Assembly (NCBI RefSeq): GCF_009829075.1
Contig: NZ_WUQZ01000017.1
Span: forward strand, 1 to 64,000
Length of the DNA: 64,000 bases
Source: Sphingobacterium composti
GTDB taxonomy: Bacteria > Bacteroidota > Bacteroidia > Sphingobacteriales > Sphingobacteriaceae
Direction: 5' to 3'
The translations under genes and the position numbers were made by a program. The notes under the pieces are model-generated. The model did not search any database, was not told the origin of the DNA, and worked only from the letters and a program-made list of their open reading frames with translations. Below, piece by piece: positions 17,868 through 28,428 of this stretch (positions within the stretch are counted from its first letter, which is position 1; the number at the start of each line of letters is the position of its first letter).

Positions 17868-20003
17868 TTAGTTGGTTTTGTCTTTATTAAACATGTTTCC
17901 AATTTCGCGTGATATTTTTCTGAAAATAGGAGAAGTTTGCAACGATTCATATTCATCAATATGCTGATTCTCTTGGCGACTAGGGAAAATGATAAGTAAA
18001 TTTTGATTCTTATAGTAACGTCCTACACGTTTGGCTAATCCATCCAAAGAATCTCTGTATGAAACTTCACCACTACGAGCTGAAACGAACACTAATAATG
18101 AGTCAGAATTACTAAATGTCGCCAATCCATATATATTATCCCAATCTTCGTAATTGCCATAAGTCACTTGAACACTAGACTTTAACTTTACCCTAGCTAC
18201 CTCCAATTTATTTTCAGTACGTGTATCACATACGAAACATATTGGTAAAGACAATTCTTGAGCCAATTTTAATATTTTTTCCATCCAATATTCAAAACCT
18301 ACTTCAGATTCCGCTAAAGGAGGTACAAAAACAGTAATGGATCGATGCGACACCAACGGTTTATCAATTTTACACATAAACAACGTGGTGTCTGTTTGAT
18401 TCAATATACTCTCAGACTTTTCTCCTACTATTTTATCAACAATAGACGCTACACTTGGCCACCCCATCAAAATACAATCTGCCATAATTCTATCAGACAT
18501 TCTCGCTATACCTGATGGAATATTAATATCTACAGTAGTAAGTAACTCAACTTCCGTCTCTGCTCCAGATGCATATTTCGCTGTATTTTCTAAATTCCGG
18601 CGAGCTTCGATGATATTTTTCTCCGCTTGCTCGTCATCTGGCACTACACTTAAAATATTTAGAGGATAAGGTGATTTTGTAGATTTGATTAATGTAGCAA
18701 AATCCAAGATAGGTTCCATATTGTTCATATTAGCAATAGGAATCATGATTTGTTCTTCAGATTCCAATACATGCTCGATATGTTCATCATCCTGATGTCC
18801 CTCTCGCACCACTTTCTTTGAAGCACTTTCTGTAACCATTGTGGCTATAATACAAGTTACTAATATCAAAACAATTGTACCATTTAGGACATTCTCATCA
18901 ATAATATTGTTGTTATACCCCACCATAATCACAGCAAGTGTAGCAGCAGCATGAGCATTGCTCAATCCAAAAATTAAATTGCGTTGATTTTTTGAATATT
19001 TAAATGTCAACTGTGTAGCGGTTGCTGCTAAAAACTTTCCTAACACTGCTACAACCGTTAGTGTTCCTGCGACAATCAAAGCCATAGGTCCTTTTGTCAA
19101 TACACTGACGTCTACTATCATTCCTACAGAAATAAGAAAAAAAGGAATAAAAATTGCATTTCCTATGAATTCAATACGATTCATTAATGCTGATGAATGT
19201 GGAATTAATTTGTTTAGTGCCAAACCAGCCACGAAAGCACCAATAATAGGTTCTAATCCTGCTATTTCAGCCATGAAAGCCGAGAAAAATACCACCGTCA
19301 ATACAAAAATATAGTGACCAGTTTTTTCGGAGTCTATTTTTTGGAAAAACCATTTCGCAATTCGCGGAATAATTCCAAACATGATAAATAAAAACACCGC
19401 AAAAGAAACACCTAGTGTAACCCAAAACTCCTGTGTAATATTTCCTTGAGATGCTCCTGTTATAACCGCTAAAATAATTAAGACAGCAGTATCTGTTAAA
19501 ATAGTACCTCCTATAGTGATCGCTACAGCTTCATGTTTTGAAATACCGTAACGACTAACGATAGGATAGGATACTAATGTATGTGTAGCGAACATACTTG
19601 CAATCAAAATGCTTGGAAGAAAACTATAGCCTAATATGTAATAACAGACAGGAAAACCAATTGCTATAGGAATAATGAAAGTAAATAAACCAAAAAGACC
19701 ACTTTTATGTCTAGTCTTCTTGAACTCATTCATATCTAACTCAAGACCAGCAATAAACATAATATAAAGCAAACCAATAGTCGAGAATAAGTTGACAGCT
19801 GAATTATTTTCCAGCCAATTAAGTCCATGAGGACCAATAACTACACCTGCTATTATTAAGCCAATGATCCCAGGTACACGAATTGGTCTTAATAATATTG
19901 GTGCTAATAAAATAATGAGTAAAACTAGAGAAAAAATTAAGACTGGATTGGTAAGTGGAGCTTCGAAAGCATGGATTATATGATCTATTACCTTATTATT
20001 CAT
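17868..20003 (-). CDS. CPA2-family cation/H+ antiporter with universal-stress C-terminus
   Basis: A 711-aa inner-membrane protein. Residues about 15-400 hold roughly 12 membrane segments of the Kef/CPA2 type, with [15 protein letters not shown] near residue 77 and [20 protein letters not shown] near 240. Residues about 420-700 form a cytoplasmic UspA-like region in place of a typical TrkA-N nucleotide domain. Family members exchange Na+ or K+ for protons, and the ion cannot be told from sequence. It lies upstream of icd on the same strand, 11 bases apart, so it may share its transcript. Confidence 0.88.
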   Translation of the reverse strand: MNNKVIDHIIHAFEAPLTNPVLIFSLVLLIILLAPILLRPIRVPGIIGLIIAGVVIGPHGLNWLENNSAVNLFSTIGLLYIMFIAGLELDMNEFKKTRHKSGLFGLFTFIIPIAIGFPVCYYILGYSFLPSILIASMFATHTLVSYPIVSRYGISKHEAVAITIGGTILTDTAVLIILAVITGASQGNITQEFWVTLGVSFAVFLFIMFGIIPRIAKWFFQKIDSEKTGHYIFVLTVVFFSAFMAEIAGLEPIIGAFVAGLALNKLIPHSSALMNRIEFIGNAIFIPFFLISVGMIVDVSVLTKGPMALIVAGTLTVVAVLGKFLAATATQLTFKYSKNQRNLIFGLSNAHAAATLAVIMVGYNNNIIDENVLNGTIVLILVTCIIATMVTESASKKVVREGHQDDEHIEHVLESEEQIMIPIANMNNMEPILDFATLIKSTKSPYPLNILSVVPDDEQAEKNIIEARRNLENTAKYASGAETEVELLTTVDINIPSGIARMSDRIMADCILMGWPSVASIVDKIVGEKSESILNQTDTTLFMCKIDKPLVSHRSITVFVPPLAESEVGFEYWMEKILKLAQELSLPICFVCDTRTENKLEVARVKLKSSVQVTYGNYEDWDNIYGLATFSNSDSLLVFVSARSGEVSYRDSLDGLAKRVGRYYKNQNLLIIFPSRQENQHIDEYESLQTSPIFRKISREIGNMFNKDKTN

Positions 20004-20099
20004 CGTATTCTGCTATAACTGTTTTAATTTTTTAAAAAAAATTAATTAACCGCAGTTAAAATACAAAAAAAACACGGCAAACAGGAATTGTAGATGTAA

Positions 20100-21317
20100 T
20101 TACTTAAACTGAATTGTCTTAATGGGTGATATACGAGTGATCAACATAGATGGTATAATTGTAGTAATAAATACCAAAATAACGACAGAAACATTCAATA
20201 TCAATACAGTAAATATATCAATATGCATTGGAACAAATTCCAAATAATAAATACTTGGATCTAACTTAAAGAAATGTGTTGCACGTTGAAAAAAATAAGC
20301 GGAGATGGCAACTACATTGCCAATTAATAATCCATAGCCGATTATATATAAAGAATTCATCATGAATACTTTACGCAAGGCTGTATTATTCATACCTAAA
20401 GCTTTCAGTATGCCTATCATATTAGTCCTTTCCAAAATGGTAATCAGCAATGATGAAATCATATTGATAACAGCAACAATAACCATTAAAACGAAAATAA
20501 TATCATCATTCATATCAAGCATTTCTAACCAATTGAAAACATCTGCCCAATATTCAATGACATTAGTGGCTTTCAAGGTGATAGGAAGATTATCATTCAC
20601 AGACTCTGTTGTCTCTTGAAGCTTTTCAAATTCTTTAACCCGAATTTCGTAAGCCCCAGTTTCATTCTCTTGAAGGTGATTTAATTTTCTTATAATATCT
20701 ATAGAGCCTACAACATAATTTTTATCCCAATCATCCGAATTAGTTCGGTAAATCCCTTTAATAAGAAACTTTCGTTTTCGTGTCCTATTTTCTTGAACAA
20801 AAGACATAATCACATCGTCACCAACCATAACATTTAACCTATTCGCGAGATAATATGATATTAGCAACTGTTGTTCAGCATTTTCAGCGTTCAATTCTAA
20901 GACTGAACCATCCACCAAACTACTCTTAAGAAAACTTTGATCATAATCAGCCTCAACTCCTTTTAACATCACACCCTCGACCTCATCATTGACATTGATT
21001 ATGCCGACTTTAGTTGCAAAGCCATTTACTGATTCAATGTTAGGAATGGAAAGAATTTGTGTAGTTTGTGAATCAGATAATAACACCGGAGTTAAATCGT
21101 AATCAGCTAATGTTTGTTTTGTGACGACAATATCGCCGAAAAAACCACGTTGCTTTGTAGTGATTTCTTCTTTAAAACCTCTCAAAATTGCAACCGAAAG
21201 TAATATAGCTATTATAGCAATAGACAATGCACCTATAGTCACACGTACTATAAGCTTTGAAAAGGTACGTTGACCCTTTACATTTATTCTATTGGCTAAA
21301 AACAACGGAAAATTCAA
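20100..21317 (-). CDS. FtsX/LolE-type ABC transporter permease
   Basis: A 405-aa membrane protein of the MacB/FtsX/LolCE permease class. One membrane segment lies at about residues 22-48 (VRVTIGALSIAIIAILLSVAIL), then a large extracytoplasmic domain of about 220 residues, then three membrane segments from about 275 to 400. ERTNMIGILKALGMNN is the conserved cytoplasmic loop that contacts the ATPase. Members move lipoproteins or other substrates at the outer face of the inner membrane. No ATPase gene is adjacent, so its partner is encoded elsewhere. It is divergent from fmt. Confidence 0.88.
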   Translation of the reverse strand: MNFPLFLANRINVKGQRTFSKLIVRVTIGALSIAIIAILLSVAILRGFKEEITTKQRGFFGDIVVTKQTLADYDLTPVLLSDSQTTQILSIPNIESVNGFATKVGIINVNDEVEGVMLKGVEADYDQSFLKSSLVDGSVLELNAENAEQQLLISYYLANRLNVMVGDDVIMSFVQENRTRKRKFLIKGIYRTNSDDWDKNYVVGSIDIIRKLNHLQENETGAYEIRVKEFEKLQETTESVNDNLPITLKATNVIEYWADVFNWLEMLDMNDDIIFVLMVIVAVINMISSLLITILERTNMIGILKALGMNNTALRKVFMMNSLYIIGYGLLIGNVVAISAYFFQRATHFFKLDPSIYYLEFVPMHIDIFTVLILNVSVVILVFITTIIPSMLITRISPIKTIQFK

Positions 21318-21412
21318 CCTGCAATAATATTTTGTAACTTCGCAAAGTTAATAATTTTTGGCACTTGACAAATTCAAGCCATACTGTTTTAAAATAAAAG
21401 TACCGAGATAAT

Positions 21413-22333
21413 ATGCGTATCGTTTTTATGGGAACTCCAGATTTCGCAGTTGCTTCACTAAAAGCACTGTTGGATGCCGGAGAAAATGTTGTTGCCGTAA
21501 TCACCGCTCCCGACAAACCTGCTGGAAGAGGACAAAAATTAAACCAATCTGCTGTCAAAGTATTTGCTGAAGCAAATGGATTACCTGTATTACAACCCGA
21601 GAAGTTAAGAGATCCTCAATTTATAACTGATCTAAAATCTTATAAAGCAGACTTGCAAGTGGTAGTAGCCTTTCGCATGCTGCCTGAGATTGTATGGAAT
21701 ATGCCTCCAATGGGTACGATTAATGTTCATGCATCATTACTTCCTCAATATCGTGGCGCTGCTCCCATTAATCATGCCGTGATTAACGGAGAGAAAGAAA
21801 CCGGCGTTACAACGTTTTTGTTGCAACATGAAATTGATACCGGAAATGTGCTATTAGCAACCAAAGTTGCCATTGAGGAAAACGATAATGCAGGGATTGT
21901 ACACGACAAATTGATGATTGCTGGAGCCGAGACATTGATTAAAACAGTTAACGGTTTACGTGACAAATCAATCACCCCAATTCCACAAGAAGACTTTCCG
22001 CAAGAAGAATTAAAACATGCTCCGAAAATTTTTAAAGAGGATTGTTTAATTAACTGGAACAACACTACAGAAAAAGTTTATAATCAAATTCGTGGGCTGA
22101 GTCCATATCCAGCTGCGTTTACATATCTTCATAATAAAGTTTTAAAAGTTTTTGAGACCCAAAAAGAACTAGAAAACCACGGTAAAGATGCAGGATCTAT
22201 TGAATCTGATGGCAGAAGTTACCTTAAATTCTCCACAAAAGATGGATATCTCAACTTAAAAGTAATTCAAATTGAGGGCAAAAAGAGAATGGAAATAAAT
22301 GATTTTTTAAAAGGATATCGTTTTGAAAAATAA
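21413..22333 (+). CDS. fmt: Methionyl-tRNA formyltransferase
   Basis: A 306-aa enzyme formylating initiator Met-tRNA. The catalytic set N104, H106 and D142 is seen in INVHASLLPQYRGAAPIN and EIDTGNVL. An N-terminal Rossmann domain (about 1-190) is followed by an OB-like C-terminal domain (about 205-306) that grips the tRNA acceptor stem. It begins MRIVFMGTPDFA, the normal family start. It stands alone between a divergent permease and a convergent regulator. Confidence 0.96.
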   Translation: MRIVFMGTPDFAVASLKALLDAGENVVAVITAPDKPAGRGQKLNQSAVKVFAEANGLPVLQPEKLRDPQFITDLKSYKADLQVVVAFRMLPEIVWNMPPMGTINVHASLLPQYRGAAPINHAVINGEKETGVTTFLLQHEIDTGNVLLATKVAIEENDNAGIVHDKLMIAGAETLIKTVNGLRDKSITPIPQEDFPQEELKHAPKIFKEDCLINWNNTTEKVYNQIRGLSPYPAAFTYLHNKVLKVFETQKELENHGKDAGSIESDGRSYLKFSTKDGYLNLKVIQIEGKKRMEINDFLKGYRFEK

Positions 22334-22349
22334 TTATATTAGCAATTAA

Positions 22350-22559
22350 TTACTCCTCTTCGTAAACGATGATATCCCCGGGTTGACATTCTAAAGCCTT
22401 GCATATAGCCGCTAAAGTTGATAGACGTATTGCTTTTGCTTTATTATTCTTTAATATTGACAAGTTAGAAAGAGTAATTCCGACATGTTCACTTAATTCG
22501 TTAAGTGACATTCGTCTCTTGGCCATGACTTGATCTAATCGGATAACTAGCTTTTTCAT
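22350..22559 (-). CDS. Small XRE-family transcription regulator
   Basis: A 69-aa Cro/CI-type helix-turn-helix protein of the YozG-like short class, about the size of the HTH domain alone. The DNA-binding helices span about residues 16-45 (MSLNELSEHVGITLSNLSILKNN), and the tail ECQPGDIIVYEEE is characteristic. Relatives often sit beside a DUF2975 membrane protein, but none is present here. Its targets are unknown. It converges with fmt. Confidence 0.88.
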   Translation of the reverse strand: MKKLVIRLDQVMAKRRMSLNELSEHVGITLSNLSILKNNKAKAIRLSTLAAICKALECQPGDIIVYEEE

Positions 22560-22775
22560 TGTAATAAAGTTTATATTGGAAAAACATTTTAGCTACAAAA
22601 AGGTTTTAATTATTAAACAAAAATAATTTATCGCTTTATAATTAGGACTTAACATTATTTAATAAATTTTGGAATGATTTTTGAAGACAGACGAGAGCTC
22701 AACAATTATTTCTAAGTACCTAATAATGAATGGATAAATTACAAATTTATTACAATAAATGACGTAAAAATTTAG

Positions 22776-22783
22776 TATTTTTG
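22776..22783 (+). promoter_or_regulatory. -7 box of rpoD promoter
   Basis: TATTTTTG matches TAnnTTTG, 30 bases before the rpoD start. No clear TTTG lies at the right distance upstream. Confidence 0.5.
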
Positions 22784-22812
22784 CAACATCCAGAAAAAAG
22801 GTATAAAAATTA

Positions 22813-23673
22813 ATGAGACAGCTCAAAATTACACAATCGATCACGAATCGTGAATCACAATCTCTTGACAAGTATTTACATGAAATTGGTAAAGTTGACT
22901 TGATTACTGCTGAAGAAGAGGTAATCTTGGCACAACGTATTCGCGAGGGTGATCAAGTGGCATTAGAGAAATTAACAAAAACCAACTTACGTTTCGTCGT
23001 TTCTGTAGCTAAACAATATCAGAATCAAGGTCTTACTTTAGGTGACTTGATTAATGAAGGTAACTTAGGCCTAATCAAAGCAGCAAAACGTTTTGACGAG
23101 ACAAAAGGTTTTAAATTTATTTCTTATGCGGTGTGGTGGATTCGTCAGTCTATTTTGCAAGCTATCGCTGAACAATCACGTATCGTACGTCTTCCCCTTA
23201 ACCAAGTGGGATCTTTAAGTAAAATCAGCAAGGCTTTCTCGAAATTAGAACAAGAGTACGAACGCGAGCCTTCTCCAGAAGAATTGGCGGATATCTTAGA
23301 AACTACAGTAGATAAAGTTTCAGATACGTTGAGTAATTCAGGTAGACACGTATCGATGGATGCTCCATTTGTACAAGGTGAAGAAAATACATTATTAGAT
23401 GTATTAGAAAATTCTGACCCAGATACAGATAGCTCATTGATCGACGAGTCATTATCTGAAGAAATCAAACGTTCACTATCTACATTGACAGAAAGAGAAA
23501 GAGAGATTATCGTATTATTCTTTGGATTAGGATCAAATCACCCCCTATCACTTGAGGAGATCGGTGAGAAATTTAACTTAACGAGAGAGCGTGTACGTCA
23601 GATTAAAGACAAAGCTTTGCAACGTCTACGTCACACATCTCGTAGCAAAATTTTAAAATCTTATTTAGGCTAA
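22813..23673 (+). CDS. rpoD: Primary sigma factor, RpoD/SigA type
   Basis: A 286-aa group-1 sigma factor, the short Bacteroidetes form lacking region 1.1. Region 1.2 is at about 18-48 ([16 protein letters not shown]), region 2 at about 53-115 including [12 protein letters not shown] and [13 protein letters not shown], region 3 at about 120-200, and region 4 at about 218-282 with the [22 protein letters not shown]. It directs RNA polymerase to the TTTG/TAnnTTTG promoters seen in this window. A single-gene unit ending at the hairpin at 23698. Confidence 0.96.
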   Translation: MRQLKITQSITNRESQSLDKYLHEIGKVDLITAEEEVILAQRIREGDQVALEKLTKTNLRFVVSVAKQYQNQGLTLGDLINEGNLGLIKAAKRFDETKGFKFISYAVWWIRQSILQAIAEQSRIVRLPLNQVGSLSKISKAFSKLEQEYEREPSPEELADILETTVDKVSDTLSNSGRHVSMDAPFVQGEENTLLDVLENSDPDTDSSLIDESLSEEIKRSLSTLTEREREIIVLFFGLGSNHPLSLEEIGEKFNLTRERVRQIKDKALQRLRHTSRSKILKSYLG

Positions 23674-23697
23674 TTCTTAAGCCTCATAAAAATTTGG

Positions 23698-23724
23698 AAA
23701 GCGCAAGATAGTATCTTGCGCTTT
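23698..23724 (+). terminator. Terminator after rpoD
   Basis: Stem AAAGCGCAAGATA / TATCTTGCGCTTT with a minimal loop, followed by ATTTTTTGT. It lies 25 bases after the rpoD stop. Confidence 0.85.
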
Positions 23725-23876
23725 ATTTTTTGTCAAATATTCATTGCAAATCGACAAATACATGAAATTTTGTCGGTAATATTTATTAAAATCAGCCAAA
23801 ATTTCCGATTTAGTAATCTAAAACTTCAAGGGCATATCATTTGTTAAAATATTAATGTAAGAAAGGATAACAATAA

Positions 23877-26477
23877 ATGAACTTTAATAATTATACCATA
23901 AAAGCTCAAGAAACTATACAAAAAGCTTCGGAAATTGCTACAGGCAATCAACAACAAGCAATTGAGCCAGCGCACATACTCAAAGCATTACTAGCTGTAG
24001 ACGAGAATGTAATTTCTCATTTACTAAAGAAACTAAATGCCAACATTAATTATATCAGTTCTGAAACTGATAAATTGGTGGAAGGTTTACCTAAAGTTTC
24101 TGGAAGTAATATTTATCTAAGTAACAATACGGCATCAGTATTACAGAAAGCTAATAGTTATCTGAAAGAGTTTAACGATGAATATGTATCGATTGAACAT
24201 CTTTTATTGGGACTTCTCTCCTCTTCGGACAAAGTAGGAACCCTTTTGAAAGACCAAGGAATAAATGAAAAAGATTTAAAATTAGCTATAAAAGAATTGA
24301 GAGGAAATAATAGAGTAACAGACCCTAACGCAGAAGCTACATATAATGCATTGGGTAAATATGCCCGCAACTTAAATGAGTTTGCGGAATCAGGAAAATT
24401 GGATCCTGTAATCGGTCGTGATGAAGAAATTCGCCGTGTGATGCAAATATTATCTCGTCGTACCAAAAACAACCCAATCTTAGTTGGTGAACCAGGTGTG
24501 GGTAAAACCGCTATCGCAGAAGGTATTGCGCATCGTATCATCAAAGGTGATGCTCCAGAAAACTTGAAAACTAAAACTGTATTCTCTTTGGATATGGGCG
24601 CCTTGATTGCTGGAGCAAAGTACAAAGGAGAATTTGAAGAGCGTTTAAAAGCAGTTGTAAAAGAGGTTTCCGATTCAGATGGGGAAATTATCTTATTCAT
24701 TGATGAGATTCACACTTTAGTTGGTGCTGGAGGCGGTGAAGGCGCAATGGACGCTGCAAATATATTGAAACCAGCTTTAGCACGTGGTGAATTGCGTGCT
24801 ATCGGTGCGACAACGTTGAATGAGTACCAAAAATATTTTGAAAAGGACAAAGCTTTAGAACGTCGTTTCCAAAAGGTGATGGTCGAAGAACCAGATACAC
24901 AAGATGCAATATCTATTTTGCGCGGTTTGAAAGAGCGTTACGAAACGCACCACAAAGTGCGTATTCTCGACGAATCGATTATTGCGGCTGTGGAATTGTC
25001 TCAACGCTATATAACAGATCGTTTCTTACCAGATAAAGCTATTGATTTAGTGGACGAGGCAGCTTCCAAACTACGTTTGGAAATGGATTCTGTGCCAGAA
25101 GCGGTAGATGAATTGGATCGTCGTATCATGCAATTGGAAATTGAGCGTGAAGCGATTAAACGTGAGAAAGACGAGAAAAAGGTTGCAGAATTGTCGGAGA
25201 CTATTGCCAATTTATCTTCTGAACGTGATTCCTTGAAAGCTGCATGGCAATCAGAAAAGACTTTGGTCGATCGTGTAAACCAAGAAGTTCAAAATATTGA
25301 GAACTATAAATTGGAAGCTGACCAAGCAGAACGCCAAGGCGATTATGGAAAAGTGGCAGAATTACGTTATGGTAAAATAAAGGAAGCTCAGGATACAGTT
25401 GAGAAACTAAAAGCAGAACTGAACGAAAAACAAAAAAGTTCGCGCATGCTGAAAGAAGAGGTTACTGCTGAAGACATTGCAGATGTTGTATCTCGTTGGA
25501 CTGGTATTCCTGTAAACAAAATGGTTCAGTCTGAGCGTGAAAAACTATTGAACTTAGAATCAGAGTTACATAAACGTGTAGCTGGTCAAGAAGAAGCTAT
25601 TGAAGCAATTTCTGATGCTATCCGTCGTTCGCGAGCTGGATTAAGCGACGCAAAACGTCCGATTGGTTCTTTTATCTTCTTAGGAACCACTGGTGTAGGT
25701 AAGACGGAGTTAGCAAAAGCTTTAGCTGAATTTCTGTTTGATGATGAACAAGCATTAGTTCGTATAGACATGTCTGAATACCAAGAACGTCATTCCGTTT
25801 CTCGCTTGATTGGTGCGCCTCCAGGATATGTGGGTTATGATGAAGGTGGTCAATTAACTGAAGCTGTACGTCGTCGTCCTTATTCAGTAGTCTTATTGGA
25901 TGAGATTGAAAAGGCACATCCAGACGTATTTAATATCTTGTTGCAAGTATTGGATGATGGACACTTGACAGATAACAAAGGTCGTGTTGTAAACTTTAAA
26001 AATACGATTATCATTATGACTTCGAATACAGGCTCACATATCATCCAAGAGAACTTCTCTTCGTTGACAGATGTGAATCGTGATGAAATCATAGCGAAAA
26101 CAAAAGACGAAGTATTTGAATTGTTGCAAAAATCAATTCGTCCTGAGTTTTTGAACCGTATTGATGAGATCATAATGTTCACACCATTGAGCAGAAATGA
26201 AATCGGTGATATCGTACGCATGCAGTTCAATCATGTGACACGTCAATTGGCCGAACAAAATATTCAATTGACAGCTACTGAAGAAGCTTTAGATTGGTTG
26301 GCACAATTAGGATACGATCCGATTTACGGTGCACGTCCTTTGAAACGCGTTATTCAAAAAAGAATATTGAACGAATTGTCCAAAGAAATCCTAGCTGGAA
26401 AAGTAACTTCAGATTCGGCTATTCAGTTGGATGTCTTCGATGGCAAATTTGTATTTTTAAATAAAACAGAGGGATAA
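23877..26477 (+). CDS. clpB: ATP-dependent disaggregase ClpB
   Basis: An 866-aa Hsp100 chaperone working with DnaK to dissolve aggregates. A Clp N-domain is at about 1-145, the first AAA+ Walker A GEPGVGKT at 204-211, a long coiled-coil middle domain at about 395-530 (the mark that separates ClpB from ClpA/C), and the second Walker A GTTGVGKT at 603-610, followed by the sensor and D2-small domains. Full length for the family. It ends 22 bases before a strong hairpin whose arms recur after the sulfatase gene. Confidence 0.97.
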   Translation: MNFNNYTIKAQETIQKASEIATGNQQQAIEPAHILKALLAVDENVISHLLKKLNANINYISSETDKLVEGLPKVSGSNIYLSNNTASVLQKANSYLKEFNDEYVSIEHLLLGLLSSSDKVGTLLKDQGINEKDLKLAIKELRGNNRVTDPNAEATYNALGKYARNLNEFAESGKLDPVIGRDEEIRRVMQILSRRTKNNPILVGEPGVGKTAIAEGIAHRIIKGDAPENLKTKTVFSLDMGALIAGAKYKGEFEERLKAVVKEVSDSDGEIILFIDEIHTLVGAGGGEGAMDAANILKPALARGELRAIGATTLNEYQKYFEKDKALERRFQKVMVEEPDTQDAISILRGLKERYETHHKVRILDESIIAAVELSQRYITDRFLPDKAIDLVDEAASKLRLEMDSVPEAVDELDRRIMQLEIEREAIKREKDEKKVAELSETIANLSSERDSLKAAWQSEKTLVDRVNQEVQNIENYKLEADQAERQGDYGKVAELRYGKIKEAQDTVEKLKAELNEKQKSSRMLKEEVTAEDIADVVSRWTGIPVNKMVQSEREKLLNLESELHKRVAGQEEAIEAISDAIRRSRAGLSDAKRPIGSFIFLGTTGVGKTELAKALAEFLFDDEQALVRIDMSEYQERHSVSRLIGAPPGYVGYDEGGQLTEAVRRRPYSVVLLDEIEKAHPDVFNILLQVLDDGHLTDNKGRVVNFKNTIIIMTSNTGSHIIQENFSSLTDVNRDEIIAKTKDEVFELLQKSIRPEFLNRIDEIIMFTPLSRNEIGDIVRMQFNHVTRQLAEQNIQLTATEEALDWLAQLGYDPIYGARPLKRVIQKRILNELSKEILAGKVTSDSAIQLDVFDGKFVFLNKTEG

Positions 26478-26499
26478 GATTTAATAATTCTCCTTTCAC

Positions 26500-26538
26500 A
26501 AGGTTCTTTTCAGCGATGGAAAGAACCTTATTATTTTT
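26500..26538 (+). terminator. Terminator after clpB
   Basis: Arms AAGGTTCTTT (26500-26509) and AAAGAACCTT (26520-26529) with a 10-base loop, followed by ATTATTTTTTTT. The whole element except eight loop bases matches the split hairpin at 35188/36570. Confidence 0.88.
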
Positions 26539-26607
26539 TTTACATCTATTGAAGGCGTATTCATAAATAAATAATATTTTAGCGACAGATAACTAATATA
26601 TAAATCT

Positions 26608-27150
26608 GTGGAAATTAATTGGAATGAGGTCTGGGCAAAAATCTTTATAAACAAAGATGAAAAGGCTTTTCAAAAATTATTTCTTCATTTTTATAATGAT
26701 TTAGTACACTTTTCTAATGCTATAGTAGGAGATCTTGGATTAGCCGAAGATATTGTTTCCGACATCATGCTAGCTATTTGGAATGGCAAAATTGATTTAA
26801 AGTCAATTAAAAATGTAAAAACATACCTTTTCAAGGCTACAAAAAACCGCAGCTTAAATACCATTAATAGAGATAAGATCCATCTCAAGTATGTGCATTC
26901 AAAAGTTATAACAGAATATGCTAGTAGCCCAGAACAATTACTAATTGATAAAGAATTAAAAGATCTATTGGATAATGCCATAAATAATCTACCTGAAAAG
27001 ACTAAAATGGCTTTTGTACTTGTTAAAGACAATTTACTCACCTATCAAGAGGTTGCTGATATTATGAACATAAGTAAAAACACGGTTGATAGGCATATTC
27101 AAATCGCATTTCAAAAAATAAAATCAACTTTATCCATTTTAAAGAGCTAA
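26608..27150 (+). CDS. ECF sigma factor (FecI-like)
   Basis: A 180-aa extracytoplasmic-function sigma factor. Region 2 spans about 20-85 (FLHFYNDLVHFSNAIVGD, AEDIVSDIMLAIW), and region 4 about 118-172 with the HTH YQEVADIMNISKNTVDRH. The best start is a GTG at 26608; no closer ATG precedes region 2. A FecR-type anti-sigma gene and a SusC gene with an STN domain follow, the standard trans-envelope signalling trio, so it should activate the locus at 28429-35174. Confidence 0.92.
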   Translation: MEINWNEVWAKIFINKDEKAFQKLFLHFYNDLVHFSNAIVGDLGLAEDIVSDIMLAIWNGKIDLKSIKNVKTYLFKATKNRSLNTINRDKIHLKYVHSKVITEYASSPEQLLIDKELKDLLDNAINNLPEKTKMAFVLVKDNLLTYQEVADIMNISKNTVDRHIQIAFQKIKSTLSILKS

Positions 27151-27233
27151 TAACCATAGTTATACAAAAATATTCAATTTTGTATTGGTGATAATGATCA
27201 GGTAGTTTGTCTTATTTATATAACCAAGACATA

Positions 27234-28301
27234 ATGACTGAAGATCAATTTTATAATCTACTACATAAATATATTGCAGGTTCAATTTCGAATGATGAAT
27301 TGGAACTTTTAAATAAGGAATTAGAACGAAATGCTGATCACAAGTCGGTATTTATCTATCTAACAAAAAGCACAGTAAAAAAAGATAGTGCTGAGATCCT
27401 TGATATAAAATTTCAAAAAATATTAAATAATGTTGAAAGCAAAGAATTCAGCGATCTTTCATCATCTATAATAAAACTTTACAAAAATATATCTAGATAT
27501 ATTGCAGCGGCTTTAATTCTTATCATAGGCTATTTCTCCTTTCAAACAATTTTTTCAGACTCAAATTCCAGAAATACTTATAATATTTCAACCAAATATG
27601 GTGAACGAAAAGAATTTATATTACCTGACGGAACGAAAGTATGGCTTAACGCCGGCTCTTCGATACACTATAAATTAGACAAATCGAAAAAAACACGAGT
27701 AGTTAGATTAGATGGAGAAGGATTTTTTGATGTAGCACATAATAAAGAATTTCCGATGAAAATATCGGCTAAAGAATTGGAAATAAAAGTAATAGGCACA
27801 TCTTTTAATATTCGCGCTTATAAAGATGAACGTTTAAGCGAAGCAAGTTTAATATCGGGCAAGATTGAACTTCAAATAAAATCTGATAATAAAATAATTC
27901 AACAAACTGTAATGAGCCCTGGTGAGAAAATAAAGGTTCTTAGCGAGAATCAACAATTACTATCGACTAATCTAAAATATAAAGAAACTGAAAGTAATAA
28001 TACACCTTTAAATATTTCAAAAACACAAATCACACCTTTAGAAAATAACACATCTCTCCAAGAAACAGCTTGGAAAGAAAATGTTCTCATTATGGAAGGC
28101 GAAAGTTTAAAAGAAGCATTACCAAAACTTGAAAGATGGTTTGGTTCAAAATTAACTATTCAAAATCCAGTCTTAGATACAGTAAAAATTACTGGATCGT
28201 TCCAAGAACAAAGTATTGAAGAATTAATTGAGATCTTAAAATTGTCAGGACTTACTATTAATTATATAAAAGATAATAATAACCAAATAACACTTTACTA
28301 A
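27234..28301 (+). CDS. FecR-like anti-sigma factor
   Basis: A 355-aa single-pass inner-membrane regulator. A cytoplasmic sigma-binding segment of about 80 residues precedes the membrane helix IAAALILIIGYFSFQ (about residues 86-100). A periplasmic FecR domain follows (YGERKEFILPDGTKVWLNAGS and DGEGFFDV), then a C-terminal DUF4974-type domain at about 275-350 that contacts the STN domain of SusC. I start at ATG 27234 because the longer frame opens with TTG and adds only nine residues. It should hold the preceding sigma factor until the SusC partner binds glycan. Confidence 0.92.
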   Translation: MTEDQFYNLLHKYIAGSISNDELELLNKELERNADHKSVFIYLTKSTVKKDSAEILDIKFQKILNNVESKEFSDLSSSIIKLYKNISRYIAAALILIIGYFSFQTIFSDSNSRNTYNISTKYGERKEFILPDGTKVWLNAGSSIHYKLDKSKKTRVVRLDGEGFFDVAHNKEFPMKISAKELEIKVIGTSFNIRAYKDERLSEASLISGKIELQIKSDNKIIQQTVMSPGEKIKVLSENQQLLSTNLKYKETESNNTPLNISKTQITPLENNTSLQETAWKENVLIMEGESLKEALPKLERWFGSKLTIQNPVLDTVKITGSFQEQSIEELIEILKLSGLTINYIKDNNNQITLY

Positions 28302-28428
28302 CTATGAAATGAGATAAGGAAATCAATTAAAAAAGGGGACAGAATCCATCCCCCACTTATGTAATGAATCAATTTTTAAGTACAATGCCCTGAGAAAGTA
28401 ATGTACTTTAACCAATTCAATCAAATTT

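Noticed and set aside
22659..22871. 70-aa minus-strand frame over the rpoD leader
   Set aside because: It overlaps the rpoD promoter and 5' end and is rich in hydrophobic residues from AT-rich DNA. No family features.
28335..28353. GGGGA/TCCCC hairpin between fecR-like gene and susC
   Set aside because: Only five pairs with a nine-base loop and no T-tract; too weak to call a terminator.
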